From NCBI GenBank assembly GCA_965238305.1, contig CBDEHK010000001.1, positions 1,860,001 to 1,924,000 of the forward strand: a DNA stretch of 64,000 bases, given 5' to 3'. This stretch comes from CBDCGJ01 sp965238305 (lineage in GTDB: Bacteria > Pseudomonadota > Alphaproteobacteria > GCA-2731375). A model generated the notes under the pieces. It was not told the DNA's origin. It was given only the letters and a program-made list of their open reading frames with translations, and did no database searches. Below are positions 18,776 to 28,454 of this stretch, one piece after another. The stretch's first letter is position 1, and every line of letters starts with the position of its first letter. A program made the translations under genes and the position numbers.

Positions 18776-19951
18776 ATGCCAATATACAACAGAATTGCGG
18801 ATTTCGACGACGATATCCGGGCCTGGCGGCATGATATTCATAAACATCCCGAGCTCTGTTTCGAGGAAGTGCGGACCGCGGACATTGTCGCCAACAAGTT
18901 ACGCGAATGGGGCATTGAAACGCATGAGGGCATTGCCACCACCGGTGTCGTCGGCGTTATCAAGGGCCAGGGTAAAAGTGGCAAAGCAATCGGCATTCGC
19001 GCCGACATGGACGCCTTGCCACTGCAGGAAGTCGGCATTCCAGATTACAAATCCATACATGACGGCAAGATGCATGCCTGCGGCCATGATGGGCATACCG
19101 CTATTCTGCTGGGCGCCGCCAAGTATCTGGCCGAGACCAGAAATTTCGATGGTACGGTGAACTTGATCTTCCAACCTGCGGAAGAAGGCGGCGGCGGCGG
19201 CAACGTGATGGTTCAAGAAGGGCTGTTCGAGCGGTTTCCGTGCGATGCAGTCTATGGCCTTCACAATATGCCGCATCTGCCAAAAGGCACTTTCAATATC
19301 CGCCCTGGCGCCCTGATGGCGGCGGCGGATGACGTACAGATCGTGATCACCGGTGTCGGCGGACATGCAGCGATGCCGCAACATACCAAGGACCCTGTGT
19401 CGATCGGCGTGGAGATCTATAATGCGGTGCAGATGATCCTGACCCGCAATGTTGATCCGATCAACACGGCGGTTATCTCGATCACTCAGTTTCATGCCGG
19501 AACCGCGACGAATGTCGTGCCAGAGACGGCGACCCTCAACGCGTCCGTGCGCACCGCGGATGCCGAGACACGCAGCTTGATCCAGCGCCGTCTCAAAGAA
19601 ATCTGTGATGGCATGGCAAAAATTCATGACGTCGATATCGACTTGAAATATAGCGATGGTTATCCTGCAACGGTCAATCATCCGGCTGAAGCGACCAGGC
19701 TGGCCGATGCCGCGAGCTCGGTTGTGGGGGAAGCGATGGTCGATCGCGATTGCGAACCATTGATGGGCAGCGAAGATTTTTCTTATATGCTGGAAGCCAC
19801 GCCCGGCGCCTATATTTTGCTTGGCGGCGGGGATGATACGCATAATCACCCGGTGCATCACCCGGAATTTGACTTTAACGACGAAACCCTAACCACTGGT
19901 GCCAGCCTTTGGGCGCGTTTGGTCGAGCAGGAGCTGCCACGGCAAAATTAG
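18776..19951 (+). CDS. M20-family amidohydrolase (hippurate hydrolase/IAA-amino-acid hydrolase type)
   Basis: A 391-residue zinc aminoacylase that splits N-acyl amino acids. Metal and catalytic residues are visible in ADMDALP, HACGHDGHTA, the catalytic Glu pair in QPAEEGGGG and the final His in HHPEFDF. The dimerisation domain lies in the middle. The start is set at ATG 18776, because ggag is 7-8 bases ahead of it; the ATG two codons earlier is too close to that site. It lies in the same direction as the deacylase and phosphoesterase and probably processes amides brought in by the neighbouring importer. Confidence 0.9.
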   Translation: MPIYNRIADFDDDIRAWRHDIHKHPELCFEEVRTADIVANKLREWGIETHEGIATTGVVGVIKGQGKSGKAIGIRADMDALPLQEVGIPDYKSIHDGKMHACGHDGHTAILLGAAKYLAETRNFDGTVNLIFQPAEEGGGGGNVMVQEGLFERFPCDAVYGLHNMPHLPKGTFNIRPGALMAAADDVQIVITGVGGHAAMPQHTKDPVSIGVEIYNAVQMILTRNVDPINTAVISITQFHAGTATNVVPETATLNASVRTADAETRSLIQRRLKEICDGMAKIHDVDIDLKYSDGYPATVNHPAEATRLADAASSVVGEAMVDRDCEPLMGSEDFSYMLEATPGAYILLGGGDDTHNHPVHHPEFDFNDETLTTGASLWARLVEQELPRQN

Positions 19952-20047
19952 CTTCATCGTCGGAACAAGAACGTGATTTGACGGTTTTAAGGATTGATGA
20001 AATGATTCCATCATCGTGACTAATTCTTTGATCTTGAGGGTAGTGAC

Positions 20048-20896
20048 ATGATGAACAGATGGAATAAACGAATTTCCTTCTCCCCGCGCCAATATCTAGG
20101 ATTAATGGCGCTTGCGACAGCCTTGTTATTCACATCGTCGGCGTCGTCCTTGGAAGGACAAAGATCACCACAAGTTTTAGCGCTGGTATCGATTGACAAG
20201 CCAATGGAACTGCTTTGTTTCAATGGCGACTGCTTCGTCGAATTGTCGGCATTCTGTTTGCAAGCGGATTACAAGACCCCAAATAGAGGAACCCGCTATC
20301 AAGTCGCCGGTTTTGGCGGTATTCGTGTCACCGGTTACACCCGCGAGGGCGCCTCGGTCGCTCTGGACCCATCGGAACATTTTCAACTATCAGCGTTGAG
20401 AACCCACGTGGCGGTGCGGATGAGCATTCGATCTGAAGCATTGCAAAAAATGGATTTGGCCCGGGTTGAAGTGACAGTCGCACCGAATGTGTCACTGGTC
20501 GCAATGCCGTCCGATAAATATGAACCGCAAAGCGAAGTGAGCGTCGCCGTGGCAACCGGACCTTGGCGCCTGATCGGCGATCGGATTGTTGATCGCAATC
20601 AGGAGAAAATGAGCGCCGCCCGGGTTACCAATCGTATTGCCAATAGTCTGCCGCCATTTACCAATGTCAGCCGCGATACCACCAGAGCGATCTGGGCGGA
20701 TATGGAAAATAATGGCCTTCTTGAAAACATGCAGCCAAAAGCGGTGCAATTGTTATCGGACGCGTATAGCGAATGCGAAGGGAAACATAATCTTGGCGGT
20801 ATGACGACCATGCGAGAATGCGTATCCCAAATGCATGACCGGTTTCTGAATGATCTAAACAGCAAATATTGGGACGTCATTCGCGGCGCCAGTTGA
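20048..20896 (+). CDS. Secreted protein of unknown function
   Basis: I do not recognise this 282-residue protein. It starts MMNRWNKRISF, behind an agggtag ribosome site, and has a hydrophobic segment at residues about 18-36 that looks like a Sec signal peptide. The mature part contains Cys residues in CFNGDC and SAFCLQ, likely disulfide-bonded, and ends in a helical tail with two further Cys (SECEG, MRECVS). A 130-bp degenerate copy of part of its C-terminal coding region lies at 24.9 kb, which shows that a paralogue once stood there. It is transcribed alone. Confidence 0.65.
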   Translation: MMNRWNKRISFSPRQYLGLMALATALLFTSSASSLEGQRSPQVLALVSIDKPMELLCFNGDCFVELSAFCLQADYKTPNRGTRYQVAGFGGIRVTGYTREGASVALDPSEHFQLSALRTHVAVRMSIRSEALQKMDLARVEVTVAPNVSLVAMPSDKYEPQSEVSVAVATGPWRLIGDRIVDRNQEKMSAARVTNRIANSLPPFTNVSRDTTRAIWADMENNGLLENMQPKAVQLLSDAYSECEGKHNLGGMTTMRECVSQMHDRFLNDLNSKYWDVIRGAS

Positions 20897-20912
20897 CCTG
20901 CAGGTTTGGCGC
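20886..20912 (+). terminator. Possible terminator hairpin at the stop codon
   Basis: GCGCCA (20886-20891) pairs with TGGCGC (20907-20912), and the loop contains the self-complementary ACCTGCAGGT, so a stacked hairpin can form over the stop codon. Only a short TT follows, so termination strength is doubtful. Confidence 0.3.
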
Positions 20913-21479
20913 TTAACTCTGTTATTCCACCCGCATCTAGGAAAGCCCGAACTTCTCCGGTCAGTTCAGCACCAAAGTAATGGAACATGTCGTAACAATA
21001 GAGCGCGCCATCGCGCCGCTCGTTTAGGCCGAGTGTCGTGCTTTTTCGATCAGCAAGGTCAAACGATTGCTGCGATTGACCGAAATTCGCGTTGAGATCA
21101 GCAATACCCAATCGGCAAAATCAACGTTAAGGCTTAGTTCCAATCAGATAGAGTGAATCGAGTTCTGACCTTGATAATCAATGATCAAGCGCCATAAATT
21201 TTATCGCCAAAACAAGCTGACGTCACAACAATGAAGAAGACAAACGGGGCTAGCGGTCTGGCCCAATCAAAAGTTTGTTTAAGTTTCGTTGCACCTTCCT
21301 GCTCGACCTTAACCGCTGCAATTTTCGGGTAATTGTTGACACACTGTCGACGATCCAATGTCAGCAAATCATTTTTTTCTAAATTAATAAATTTTTAAGT
21401 GTTGTAACCGAAAGATGCGTGCCTGTCGGGAACTATTGCCTCGATCGGAATTTATTTCTCAATCAAAGGATTAAGTAAT
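20897..21479. other. Gene-poor interval of 580 bp
   Basis: No convincing gene. On the minus strand, 20897-21111 is open and reads like a protein piece (ALYCYDMFHYFGAELTGEV, then RAFLDAGG), but it runs on through the 3' part of the secreted-protein gene, so it may be a remnant of another gene or chance. A 60-codon minus-strand frame at 21185-21367 has one hydrophobic segment and no good ribosome site. The last 100 bp before 21480 are AT-rich and should hold the promoter of the NHL gene. Confidence 0.35.
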
Positions 21480-22439
21480 ATGTCGAATTTCAGATTACTC
21501 TCAAAAACCACGTTCTTCGCAGCTTCGATATTCGCCTTCGCCGCGCCCGCATTGGCAACGGAGCTTAAGTTTGAACATGTCATGACTTTGGGATCGCAAG
21601 GTAGCGGCCCCAATCAGTTCAGTTATGTGGAAGACTTCGCCCAGACTAATGACGGAAAACTTTTAGTCACCGATGCCGCCACCGCATGGGTTCAAGTCTA
21701 TGACAAGACCACTGGAGAATATCTTTCCCGCTTTGGTGGCAAGGGGGACGACGACGAAAATCTAGACAAGCCTGAGGGCATTTCGGTCGCTCCGAACGGC
21801 GACATCTACGTCGCCGATTACAATACTGGCGATGTCAAAATTTATGGGGCCGACTACAAATGGAAAAAGACCTTTAGCGAATATGGCTCAGAGCCGGGTC
21901 AAAATATCAAATCCGAGTTCACGGACATCCGCTTTGGCCGATATTATATGCCAGAAGCCGGTAATCATCGGGTAAGCGTTTGGGATTTGGACGGTAAATT
22001 CCTGTTCTTGTTCGGCGGCAAAGGTACCGAAGACGGTAAGATGAACAATCCGGAATCGGCAAAATTCAATAGCGAAGACAAACTTTATGTCGCGGATCTG
22101 AAAAATGACCGCATCCAGGTATTCGACAAAGACGGAAAATTTCTGTTCAAATTCGCCTCAACCGGAAGCGAACCCGGTCAACTGAAAACGCCCGCCGGTG
22201 TCGGATTCGACAAACATGACAACGTGTATGTCAGTGAAATTGGCAATAATCGTGTGTCTGTTTTCGACAAGAACGGCGTATTCCTCACAATGTTCGGCAG
22301 TGCAGGTTCCGGTGTTGGGCAGTTCGGCAATTTGCATGGTCTGTGGGTCGACGCGTCGACAGGTTGGATTTATGTCGCCGATACCAAAAACAACCGTGTC
22401 CAGGTTTTCCGTCCTGGCAACACGGCAGTTAGCGGCTAA
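21480..22439 (+). CDS. Secreted NHL-repeat beta-propeller protein
   Basis: A 319-residue exported protein with a signal peptide ending in APALA (about residue 26). The mature part is a six-bladed NHL propeller. Its repeats are easy to see, for example GQFSYVEDFAQ-like, KPEGISVAPNGDIYVADY, NNRVSVFDKNGVFLTMFG and DTKNNRVQVF, each about 45 residues long. NHL propellers bind proteins, RNA or small ligands, and some are enzymes; no catalytic residues are evident. An aaggatt ribosome site precedes the ATG. A strong hairpin follows, so this is a single-gene unit. Confidence 0.85.
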   Translation: MSNFRLLSKTTFFAASIFAFAAPALATELKFEHVMTLGSQGSGPNQFSYVEDFAQTNDGKLLVTDAATAWVQVYDKTTGEYLSRFGGKGDDDENLDKPEGISVAPNGDIYVADYNTGDVKIYGADYKWKKTFSEYGSEPGQNIKSEFTDIRFGRYYMPEAGNHRVSVWDLDGKFLFLFGGKGTEDGKMNNPESAKFNSEDKLYVADLKNDRIQVFDKDGKFLFKFASTGSEPGQLKTPAGVGFDKHDNVYVSEIGNNRVSVFDKNGVFLTMFGSAGSGVGQFGNLHGLWVDASTGWIYVADTKNNRVQVFRPGNTAVSG

Positions 22440-22453
22440 GTCCAAATTAATGT

Positions 22454-22492
22454 AGCGGCCGGCAAAGTTGATGCCGGCCGCTGTTCGTTTTC
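22454..22492 (+). terminator. Rho-independent terminator of the NHL gene
   Basis: A perfect 10-bp stem AGCGGCCGGC/GCCGGCCGCT (22454-22463 with 22473-22482), a 9-nt loop and a T-rich tail gttcgtttt begin 14 bp after the stop codon. It separates the NHL gene from the chemoreceptor gene. Confidence 0.8.
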
Positions 22493-22542
22493 GCCATATT
22501 TCATAAAAATAATTTTATTGTAGTTATTAGAGGAACCTGACA

Positions 22543-24789
22543 ATGAAACTGCGTATTCCTTTCCTCCGTTTTCCAAACATCAAAATTGGAATACTGAAAA
22601 CAATCCGTGCCAAACTTATCGCCAGTTTTACTGTCCTGACGGCGTTGGTGCTGATAGCCGGTGGCACCGGTTGGTTTTTTGTCGGTAAAATTGTCGGTGT
22701 CGCTAATCATTCGACCAAACAATTCACAGAAATTGCCGCGCCGATTTCCTCCCACACATCAGCTTTGGTCCGGGCTGCACAAAATGCGCGCGTGACCATC
22801 CTCCAGGCTGCACAGGCAAATGAATTAATTATTGTTGATACCCAAGAAGCCAATTTCAAAACAAACAAGGCCGCCATGAAAGTCGAAATCGCGGCAATTG
22901 GTCATTTGATCTCCCAATCAAATATTGAATTCAATTTGAACAAACTAACGGAAATTGAAGGTCAATTCTCAGCCAAGGCCGAACAAATTCTAACGCTACA
23001 AAAAAACCGCCTCAAAAAGCTATCGGTTGTTGGATCAAAACTTGCTGCGTTCGACAAAACTCGCCAGGAAGTCAATGCCTTGGTCAATGGTTTTGCCAAA
23101 GAAGCGGAGAACAATATGTCGGTGCGCGGGGACGGTGGTCGTACCCTTGTTCAATCAGGGTCCGCGACAGTGCCGGAAATCGCCGCGATCTTTGAAGAAA
23201 TATTCAACCGTTCCTATCCAGTTTTACAAGGAAGTTATGCCGTTCTAGGTTATCTCACTAAAATGCAGGAACAAGCGAGCGCGGTGGAGACCATCCAAAA
23301 TTCGGAAGGTCTGGAAAAGTTAAAAATCGCATTGGCCAAAAACTTCAAACGTGTGGACAAACGCATGAAACGTTTGCGACCACGTATTACTGGCGACAAT
23401 GGCCAGGCGACCCTTGTCGCTATCAAAAAAGGTTTCGATCAACTCAAGGATCAGGCCCTGGGCCAAGGCGGCGTGTTTGATAGCTACGGAGCTTCGTTGG
23501 CGGCAAACCAGACGATGGCGACTGGTATGGACGAGTTGGCTCAATCCATGGACCAATATCAAACTGAGCTCGACAAGATCAATAAAACTGTCGACAAGTT
23601 AGCCTCGGACATCGGCGTTTCCTCGAAAGCGGAAGCGTCCGAAGCCGAACGCGCGTCCGTGACCGGGGTCTTTCTTACAGCCTTGGCCGCCGTGGGCCTG
23701 ACGATCGTCTTGGCTTTGCTCGTGGTCCGCGGGATCACCGGCTCGATCCGAGCGATGGCGTCGGCGATGCGCGAATTGGCTGATGGCAATCTTGAAGTGG
23801 AAGTCCCAACCGAAGATGGCAGCGAATTATCGCAGATGATCAATGCGCTTGAGATATTTCGCAATAATGCGATCGAACGGGCCCGGCTAAGTGAAGAGAA
23901 GACGAACGAGCAGGAGCGAATTACGGCCGAGGCAAAGGCCAGGGCTGAACGGACAACGAATATTTGCGCTGCGTTCGACAAAGAAGTATCGCGTGCCCTA
24001 CAATCGATGGGCAACTCAGTCCAGGCAATGGAGGAAACGGCGCAATCCATGTCGACAACGGCCGATCAAACCAATATGCAAGCAAACGCAGTATCAACGG
24101 CGTCGAACGAAGCCAGCGTGAACGTCCAGACGGTGGCAACGGCGGCCGAGGAGTTGAGCGCGTCGGTTGCGGAAATCGGTCGACAGATGAACCAATCGTC
24201 GGAAATCAGCACCCGTGCGGTTGACGAAGCTGAACGGACTAACTTAACCGTACAAGGTCTCGCGAATGTCGCACAGAAAATCGGCGAAGTTGTGGACATG
24301 ATCAACGACATTGCGTCCCAAACCAATCTTCTTGCGTTGAACGCTACGATTGAGGCGGCGCGGGCAGGCGAAGCGGGTAAGGGTTTTGCCGTGGTGGCTT
24401 CCGAGGTGAAATCTCTGGCTAATGAAACCGCCAAAGCAACCGATGAAATCGCCACGCAGATATCGAGCATGCAGGAGGTTACCGGCGAAGTGGTCGACGC
24501 GATTGGTGGCATCGGCAAGGTCATTAACGAGATAGATGAGATTGCTTCCGGTGTCGCCTTGGCGGTCGAGCAGCAGATTTCCGCTACCGACGAAATCGCA
24601 CGAAACGTCCAGAAAGCGGCCCAAGGGACGCAAGAAGTCACGTCCAATATCGGTGGCGTCACGCATGCCGCCAGCGAAACCGGTCAAGCCTCCGGCCAGG
24701 TCTTGGAAGCTACCCGCGAGATGAACACCCAGGCCGAGGCCGTGCGGCAGGAGATTGAAAAATTCCTCGTTGAAGTACGCGCTGCTTAG
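22543..24789 (+). CDS. Methyl-accepting chemotaxis protein
   Basis: A 748-residue chemoreceptor. Order: first membrane helix at about residues 24-48, a long helical periplasmic sensor region of about 320 residues (several coiled-coil stretches, no PAS/Cache motif seen), a second membrane helix near 370-395, HAMP (MASAMRELADGNLEVEVP), then the cytoplasmic signalling domain. The highly conserved hairpin tip is present as DIASQTNLLALNATIEAARA, followed by GKGFAVVASEVKSLANETAKA. There is no C-terminal CheR-docking pentapeptide. The long sensor domain resembles helical bimodular-type receptors. The ligand is unknown, and no che genes are nearby. Confidence 0.95.
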   Translation: MKLRIPFLRFPNIKIGILKTIRAKLIASFTVLTALVLIAGGTGWFFVGKIVGVANHSTKQFTEIAAPISSHTSALVRAAQNARVTILQAAQANELIIVDTQEANFKTNKAAMKVEIAAIGHLISQSNIEFNLNKLTEIEGQFSAKAEQILTLQKNRLKKLSVVGSKLAAFDKTRQEVNALVNGFAKEAENNMSVRGDGGRTLVQSGSATVPEIAAIFEEIFNRSYPVLQGSYAVLGYLTKMQEQASAVETIQNSEGLEKLKIALAKNFKRVDKRMKRLRPRITGDNGQATLVAIKKGFDQLKDQALGQGGVFDSYGASLAANQTMATGMDELAQSMDQYQTELDKINKTVDKLASDIGVSSKAEASEAERASVTGVFLTALAAVGLTIVLALLVVRGITGSIRAMASAMRELADGNLEVEVPTEDGSELSQMINALEIFRNNAIERARLSEEKTNEQERITAEAKARAERTTNICAAFDKEVSRALQSMGNSVQAMEETAQSMSTTADQTNMQANAVSTASNEASVNVQTVATAAEELSASVAEIGRQMNQSSEISTRAVDEAERTNLTVQGLANVAQKIGEVVDMINDIASQTNLLALNATIEAARAGEAGKGFAVVASEVKSLANETAKATDEIATQISSMQEVTGEVVDAIGGIGKVINEIDEIASGVALAVEQQISATDEIARNVQKAAQGTQEVTSNIGGVTHAASETGQASGQVLEATREMNTQAEAVRQEIEKFLVEVRAA

Positions 24790-24917
24790 GTTGCGAAGTG
24801 TTGCATATCGCGTAAAAACAATTGCCAAACCTGGCGCTGGGTATTCCAGAATGAAATGCGGATTGAGGGAGTTTAATGTTGTCGCCTAGGCCCTCTCATT
24901 TCAGAGCGACTTGATCC

Positions 24918-25050
24918 GCGACAAGATTGCCCAGCTGGTTTTGGGCCCGGTTCGTCGGGATATCGCGCAAGCGATCTCGGTGGATTTTGAGCATTATGGC
25001 CTTCATGAAAGCATGCAGCTATAAGCCGTTCGATCGTTGACGATTGCGAC
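24918..25050 (+). pseudogene. Relic of a paralogue of the secreted unknown gene at 20.0 kb
   Basis: Comparing the window with itself shows that 24918-25050 matches 20630-20765. Encoded, the relic reads RDIAQAISVDFEHYGLHESMQL against RDTTRAIWADMENNGLLENMQP in the intact gene. The DNA at 24996-25019 differs at about three positions from 20712-20735, and similarity continues past an in-frame TAA at 25022. There is no start and the frame is broken, so it is a decayed fragment. The rest of the 362-bp interval 24790-25151 holds no gene that I can see. Confidence 0.55.
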
Positions 25051-25151
25051 GCCTTGAAGCGCGACGTCCTGCATGGTGGTCAGCAGGATCGTCGACATGT
25101 AGTCGTTAATGACGGCCGTGGATGATGCCAACTGGCCTGGCCAAGGATCAA

Positions 25152-26966
25152 TTAGCTTTTGTTGGGGACGCTGTGCGCATTGACGTCCGCCGGATCTAGG
25201 AACAACACGTTTTGCATCATGCCGGTGTCTTCGTGCGGCAGGATATGACAGTGATAAACGGCCTTGCCGGTCCATTGTTTGTAGGTTTGCCGGATCGTTA
25301 TTTGTTTACCCATCGGCACCCAGATCGTGTCCTGAATCAGGATGTCGTCGTTTTTGTAACGTGTTTCGTTTGTGACGGTGCCGTCGGGGGCTACATCAGC
25401 GCTGGCGATGACCTCGAACGAATTGGTATGGATGTGGAAAGGGTGGCCCTCGGTGTTGTCTTGATGTTCCGGTGCAGTGCCTTTGCGCGTCATTTTTGGA
25501 TGTCCCGGTGAACCGATGACCCAATCTTCCACTGTGTCCAACATCACGACTTGAGCCACGCTGAGTTCATCGTATTGCTGGTTGTTGATGAAGAAATCGA
25601 TACCCACAACCGGGTTCGCCTTGCCTGGGAACTGCATCCCAAACGTGATATAGCGGGTTCTAGAGACTTCGCTTTTCGGGGTCAGCGGATAATGCCGCGT
25701 CTGCAACGGCAACTTGGTGGGCAGCGGCATGTCGTTCTTGTCTTCGGTCACATGAATCCTTGCCAACAACCGCCCGTCGCTTTTCAGAAATTGCAGCGAT
25801 TGCGGCGCTTGGCGCAGCTCGTAATGACCCGGGGTTGTGACCGCTTTGATCAGGAATTCAGCTCGGTTCGCAGGCGCGAGGATCAGCTGATGGTCGGTCC
25901 CAGGCGCCCCCGTTGGCAGGGCTTCAATCGTGCGGAGTTTCGGCAGGTTTACCCCATCCATGCCGATCAAATGCAGATCATGGCCCTGCAGGTAGATCGG
26001 CATAACATCGTCTGAATTGGCGTTCAGCATGCGAAACCGTGCAACTTCACCCTGTGCCATCTTAAAACGGGGCACCCCGCTCTCGATCTGAGTACCCGTA
26101 GGCTGGGTTGGATTATTGAGATTGTGCACCTCTTTGAAAATCGGTCTCCCGTTCAACAGGAAATAGCGCCGTGAATAGTCACCTGTTGTAAACCCACCCT
26201 TCAGGTGCGGCTGCTTTTTGTCGTCGATGGTGACATAGCCTTTAAAGGTTTGCCAAATCGCGTTCTGTTTGGGTTCGTAGATATACGTGCCCTCGCCGTC
26301 CTTGGCGGGGTTGTCGGTTTGGAACAGGCCGATATCCTGTACAACAAGGATATTGTCCTTGGCTGCTTTGATCTCGGGCACCTCGTCGATGTCGCCCTTG
26401 ATCAGAATGGCGCCCGCCATGCCGCTGACGGCCTGAACGGCGGTCGAGCCATGTTTGTGTGGGTGATACCAGAACAATCCCGGCGGTTGGTCTTTAGGGA
26501 TCACAAAGCTGTAGGATTCGCTACCGCCTTCTGGCTTGATCGAGATCATCTTGGCCAGTGGGTCAGATGTGCCAAGTGGTTCAAACAAATGCGGCGCGAC
26601 CTCCAGACCATGCACGTGCAAGTTCGTTGAATTGAGATCATGCGGCACATTGTGATTGCCACCCCAATCCGATGAATCATAGGCCGTCAGGTTATTGATG
26701 ATCTTGACATTCATCGTATCGCCGGGACGCGCCTCCAGCATTGGGCCGGGCACTGTGCCGTTCCAGGCCCGCAGCTTGACCGGTGTGCCATCCAGCTTTG
26801 TTTTCAGCCACTGGGCGGTCAGCTCATAGTTCTTTTGTCGGCCCGTAGTCGCGGTGGCATTAGTCTGAGCTATAGTTGTGGCGGGGATCAGTGTTGCGGC
26901 GGCAGATCCTGCCGCCAGCAAACCACCAGAGCGCGATAGAAAGTCCCGTCGCGTTACGTCCGTCAT
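25152..26966 (-). CDS. Tat-exported multicopper oxidase (laccase/CotA-like)
   Basis: A 604-residue periplasmic copper oxidase with a twin-arginine signal (VTRRDFLSRSG, cleavage near IAQTNA). All four copper-binding segments are seen: HVHGLEV, WYHPHKHGS, HPFHIHTN and, at residues 571-583, YHCHILPHEDTGM with the type-1 Cys573, His ligands and axial Met583. It should oxidise phenols, metals or another donor with O2. No Met-rich insert typical of CueO copper resistance is obvious. It follows the secreted c-type haem gene by 24 bp on the same strand, and the two likely form one transcription unit. Confidence 0.93.
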   Translation of the reverse strand: MTDVTRRDFLSRSGGLLAAGSAAATLIPATTIAQTNATATTGRQKNYELTAQWLKTKLDGTPVKLRAWNGTVPGPMLEARPGDTMNVKIINNLTAYDSSDWGGNHNVPHDLNSTNLHVHGLEVAPHLFEPLGTSDPLAKMISIKPEGGSESYSFVIPKDQPPGLFWYHPHKHGSTAVQAVSGMAGAILIKGDIDEVPEIKAAKDNILVVQDIGLFQTDNPAKDGEGTYIYEPKQNAIWQTFKGYVTIDDKKQPHLKGGFTTGDYSRRYFLLNGRPIFKEVHNLNNPTQPTGTQIESGVPRFKMAQGEVARFRMLNANSDDVMPIYLQGHDLHLIGMDGVNLPKLRTIEALPTGAPGTDHQLILAPANRAEFLIKAVTTPGHYELRQAPQSLQFLKSDGRLLARIHVTEDKNDMPLPTKLPLQTRHYPLTPKSEVSRTRYITFGMQFPGKANPVVGIDFFINNQQYDELSVAQVVMLDTVEDWVIGSPGHPKMTRKGTAPEHQDNTEGHPFHIHTNSFEVIASADVAPDGTVTNETRYKNDDILIQDTIWVPMGKQITIRQTYKQWTGKAVYHCHILPHEDTGMMQNVLFLDPADVNAHSVPNKS

Positions 26967-26990
26967 TGAATAGCCCCTAAAATATCAGAA

Positions 26991-28400
26991 TTAATCGGAT
27001 TTGGAGCAGTCTCTAGGCTTGCCGTTCAGTGCAAAGGTTGAATATTGCGTGAACGCCACCGCCATCTGAAGCGATGTATCCAATGGAACCGCACCGGGAT
27101 ATTCATTGCCCGGATAGGCCTCTGGGAATTGATGGTTCGAGAAGTAGGCTGCATTCTCGGTACTACCACCATCACCTACCCCGCAGATACCAATAAAACC
27201 AAACGCGGGCGGCACATTTGCCCCCATTTTCGAGATCGCCCCATTAGCCGCAGCATAGGATGCCGAATGGCAAGAGACGCAAGACGATAGTGGATTGTCC
27301 ACCGGCCCGGCCAAACGACCCGAGCAGCCCCAGTGTTCATGGATCTTTATGTTTTTGTTCAGCACGCTTTCCGTCGCCGGAGCGCTGTCTGATTGCGCGA
27401 CCGCCGGGAAAGTCTGCGGGTCCGTACCCCATTGAAGACCGAGCGGGACAAGCCGTTCCAGTACTGTTTTGCCCGGCGCATTAGCGGAATACCCAAAGGT
27501 GCCATAGACCCAACGTGTAGGCGACCGGTGATCGACCACCGCTACATCGACCTGAGTAAGGCGGGTTTCCTGCATTTCGCGCGCGCACATGTATTTTTTG
27601 TTTTTGGCCATCTTGTGCCGGTTCACTTTCCAAACCGCCGAATTGGCCAGGTAGGGCACACATTCCGGGGTCGCGTTTGTCGTCAGGAACTTGGTGACCA
27701 TCGTTCCTTCCGGGAAAGGCAAGCCCATCGGAACCACTTGGCCTTGCAGACTAGTCAGTGCTGGCGCGCCGTCGCTGGGAAACGCCTGACCTAAGGCATA
27801 ACCGCCCCATTTGTTGTAAATGCCCACTGCCCAGCTTTCAATGCCGTGGGGGAATTGCACTTGACAGGCTGGTGACATTGCCGACAACGGTGCCGCGTTA
27901 GGCATCGATTTGCCAATAAAGTCGGACACTTTTGCGGTGCGCTCGTTCGTGGTTCCGTGCGCGAATTCACGACCCACTGTTGGATCATAGGCCATCCATG
28001 GCACATGGTACCAAGCCGTTTCGCCGTCTACCACGGTCTGAAAACCCGCCTCGTTCGACATGTCGGGATCCTGGCCTCGCGTGACGACCTCCATGATCGC
28101 CATGATGTAGTCTTTCCAGGCGCCTTTTTCCCAATTGACGGACTTACCCGAACTGAAATCCACATCGACAAACAGCCACGGGCAGTCTTCCTTGCCGCAT
28201 GTGCCGGGGACTTGCTTGGGATAGTCATGGCTGAGTTTGAAAACCGGCCCGCTGTAACTTGCGGGCGGCGTGTTCACAGCATTGCGAAAAGCATATTCTG
28301 CTGCATGGTCTTGAGCAAAGGAGCCGCCTCCGGTGAGTGCGCTCAAGACGAGCGATGCTGCAAAAAGCGGACGGCGAAATTCAATTGAAAATTGGGTCAT
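26991..28400 (-). CDS. Secreted mono-haem c-type cytochrome-like protein of unknown function
   Basis: A 469-residue protein with a signal peptide (hydrophobic segment LFAASLVLSALTGGG, cleavage near SFAQ). One haem c site, CVSCH, lies at residues 374-378, and candidate axial Met residues follow it. The large N-terminal part of about 350 residues does not look like a standard cytochrome and contains several Cys (GTCGKEDCPW, PACQVQF, PECVPY, MCAREM). ATG 28400 was chosen because it begins the signal peptide and has AGGGGG about 12 bases ahead; an in-frame ATG at 28457 would add 19 unlikely residues. It lies just upstream of the multicopper oxidase, so electron transfer to or from that enzyme is a reasonable inference. 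Confidence 0.75.
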   Translation of the reverse strand: MTQFSIEFRRPLFAASLVLSALTGGGSFAQDHAAEYAFRNAVNTPPASYSGPVFKLSHDYPKQVPGTCGKEDCPWLFVDVDFSSGKSVNWEKGAWKDYIMAIMEVVTRGQDPDMSNEAGFQTVVDGETAWYHVPWMAYDPTVGREFAHGTTNERTAKVSDFIGKSMPNAAPLSAMSPACQVQFPHGIESWAVGIYNKWGGYALGQAFPSDGAPALTSLQGQVVPMGLPFPEGTMVTKFLTTNATPECVPYLANSAVWKVNRHKMAKNKKYMCAREMQETRLTQVDVAVVDHRSPTRWVYGTFGYSANAPGKTVLERLVPLGLQWGTDPQTFPAVAQSDSAPATESVLNKNIKIHEHWGCSGRLAGPVDNPLSSCVSCHSASYAAANGAISKMGANVPPAFGFIGICGVGDGGSTENAAYFSNHQFPEAYPGNEYPGAVPLDTSLQMAVAFTQYSTFALNGKPRDCSKSD

Positions 28401-28454
28401 TAGCAAACAGCCCCCTGGAGAGATTATTGCGGAAAACCGAACAAATCCAATATG

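Noticed and set aside
18899..19861. A 320-codon open frame opposite the M20 amidohydrolase
   Set aside because: It is fully antisense to a gene with intact catalytic motifs and has no domain or ribosome site of its own.
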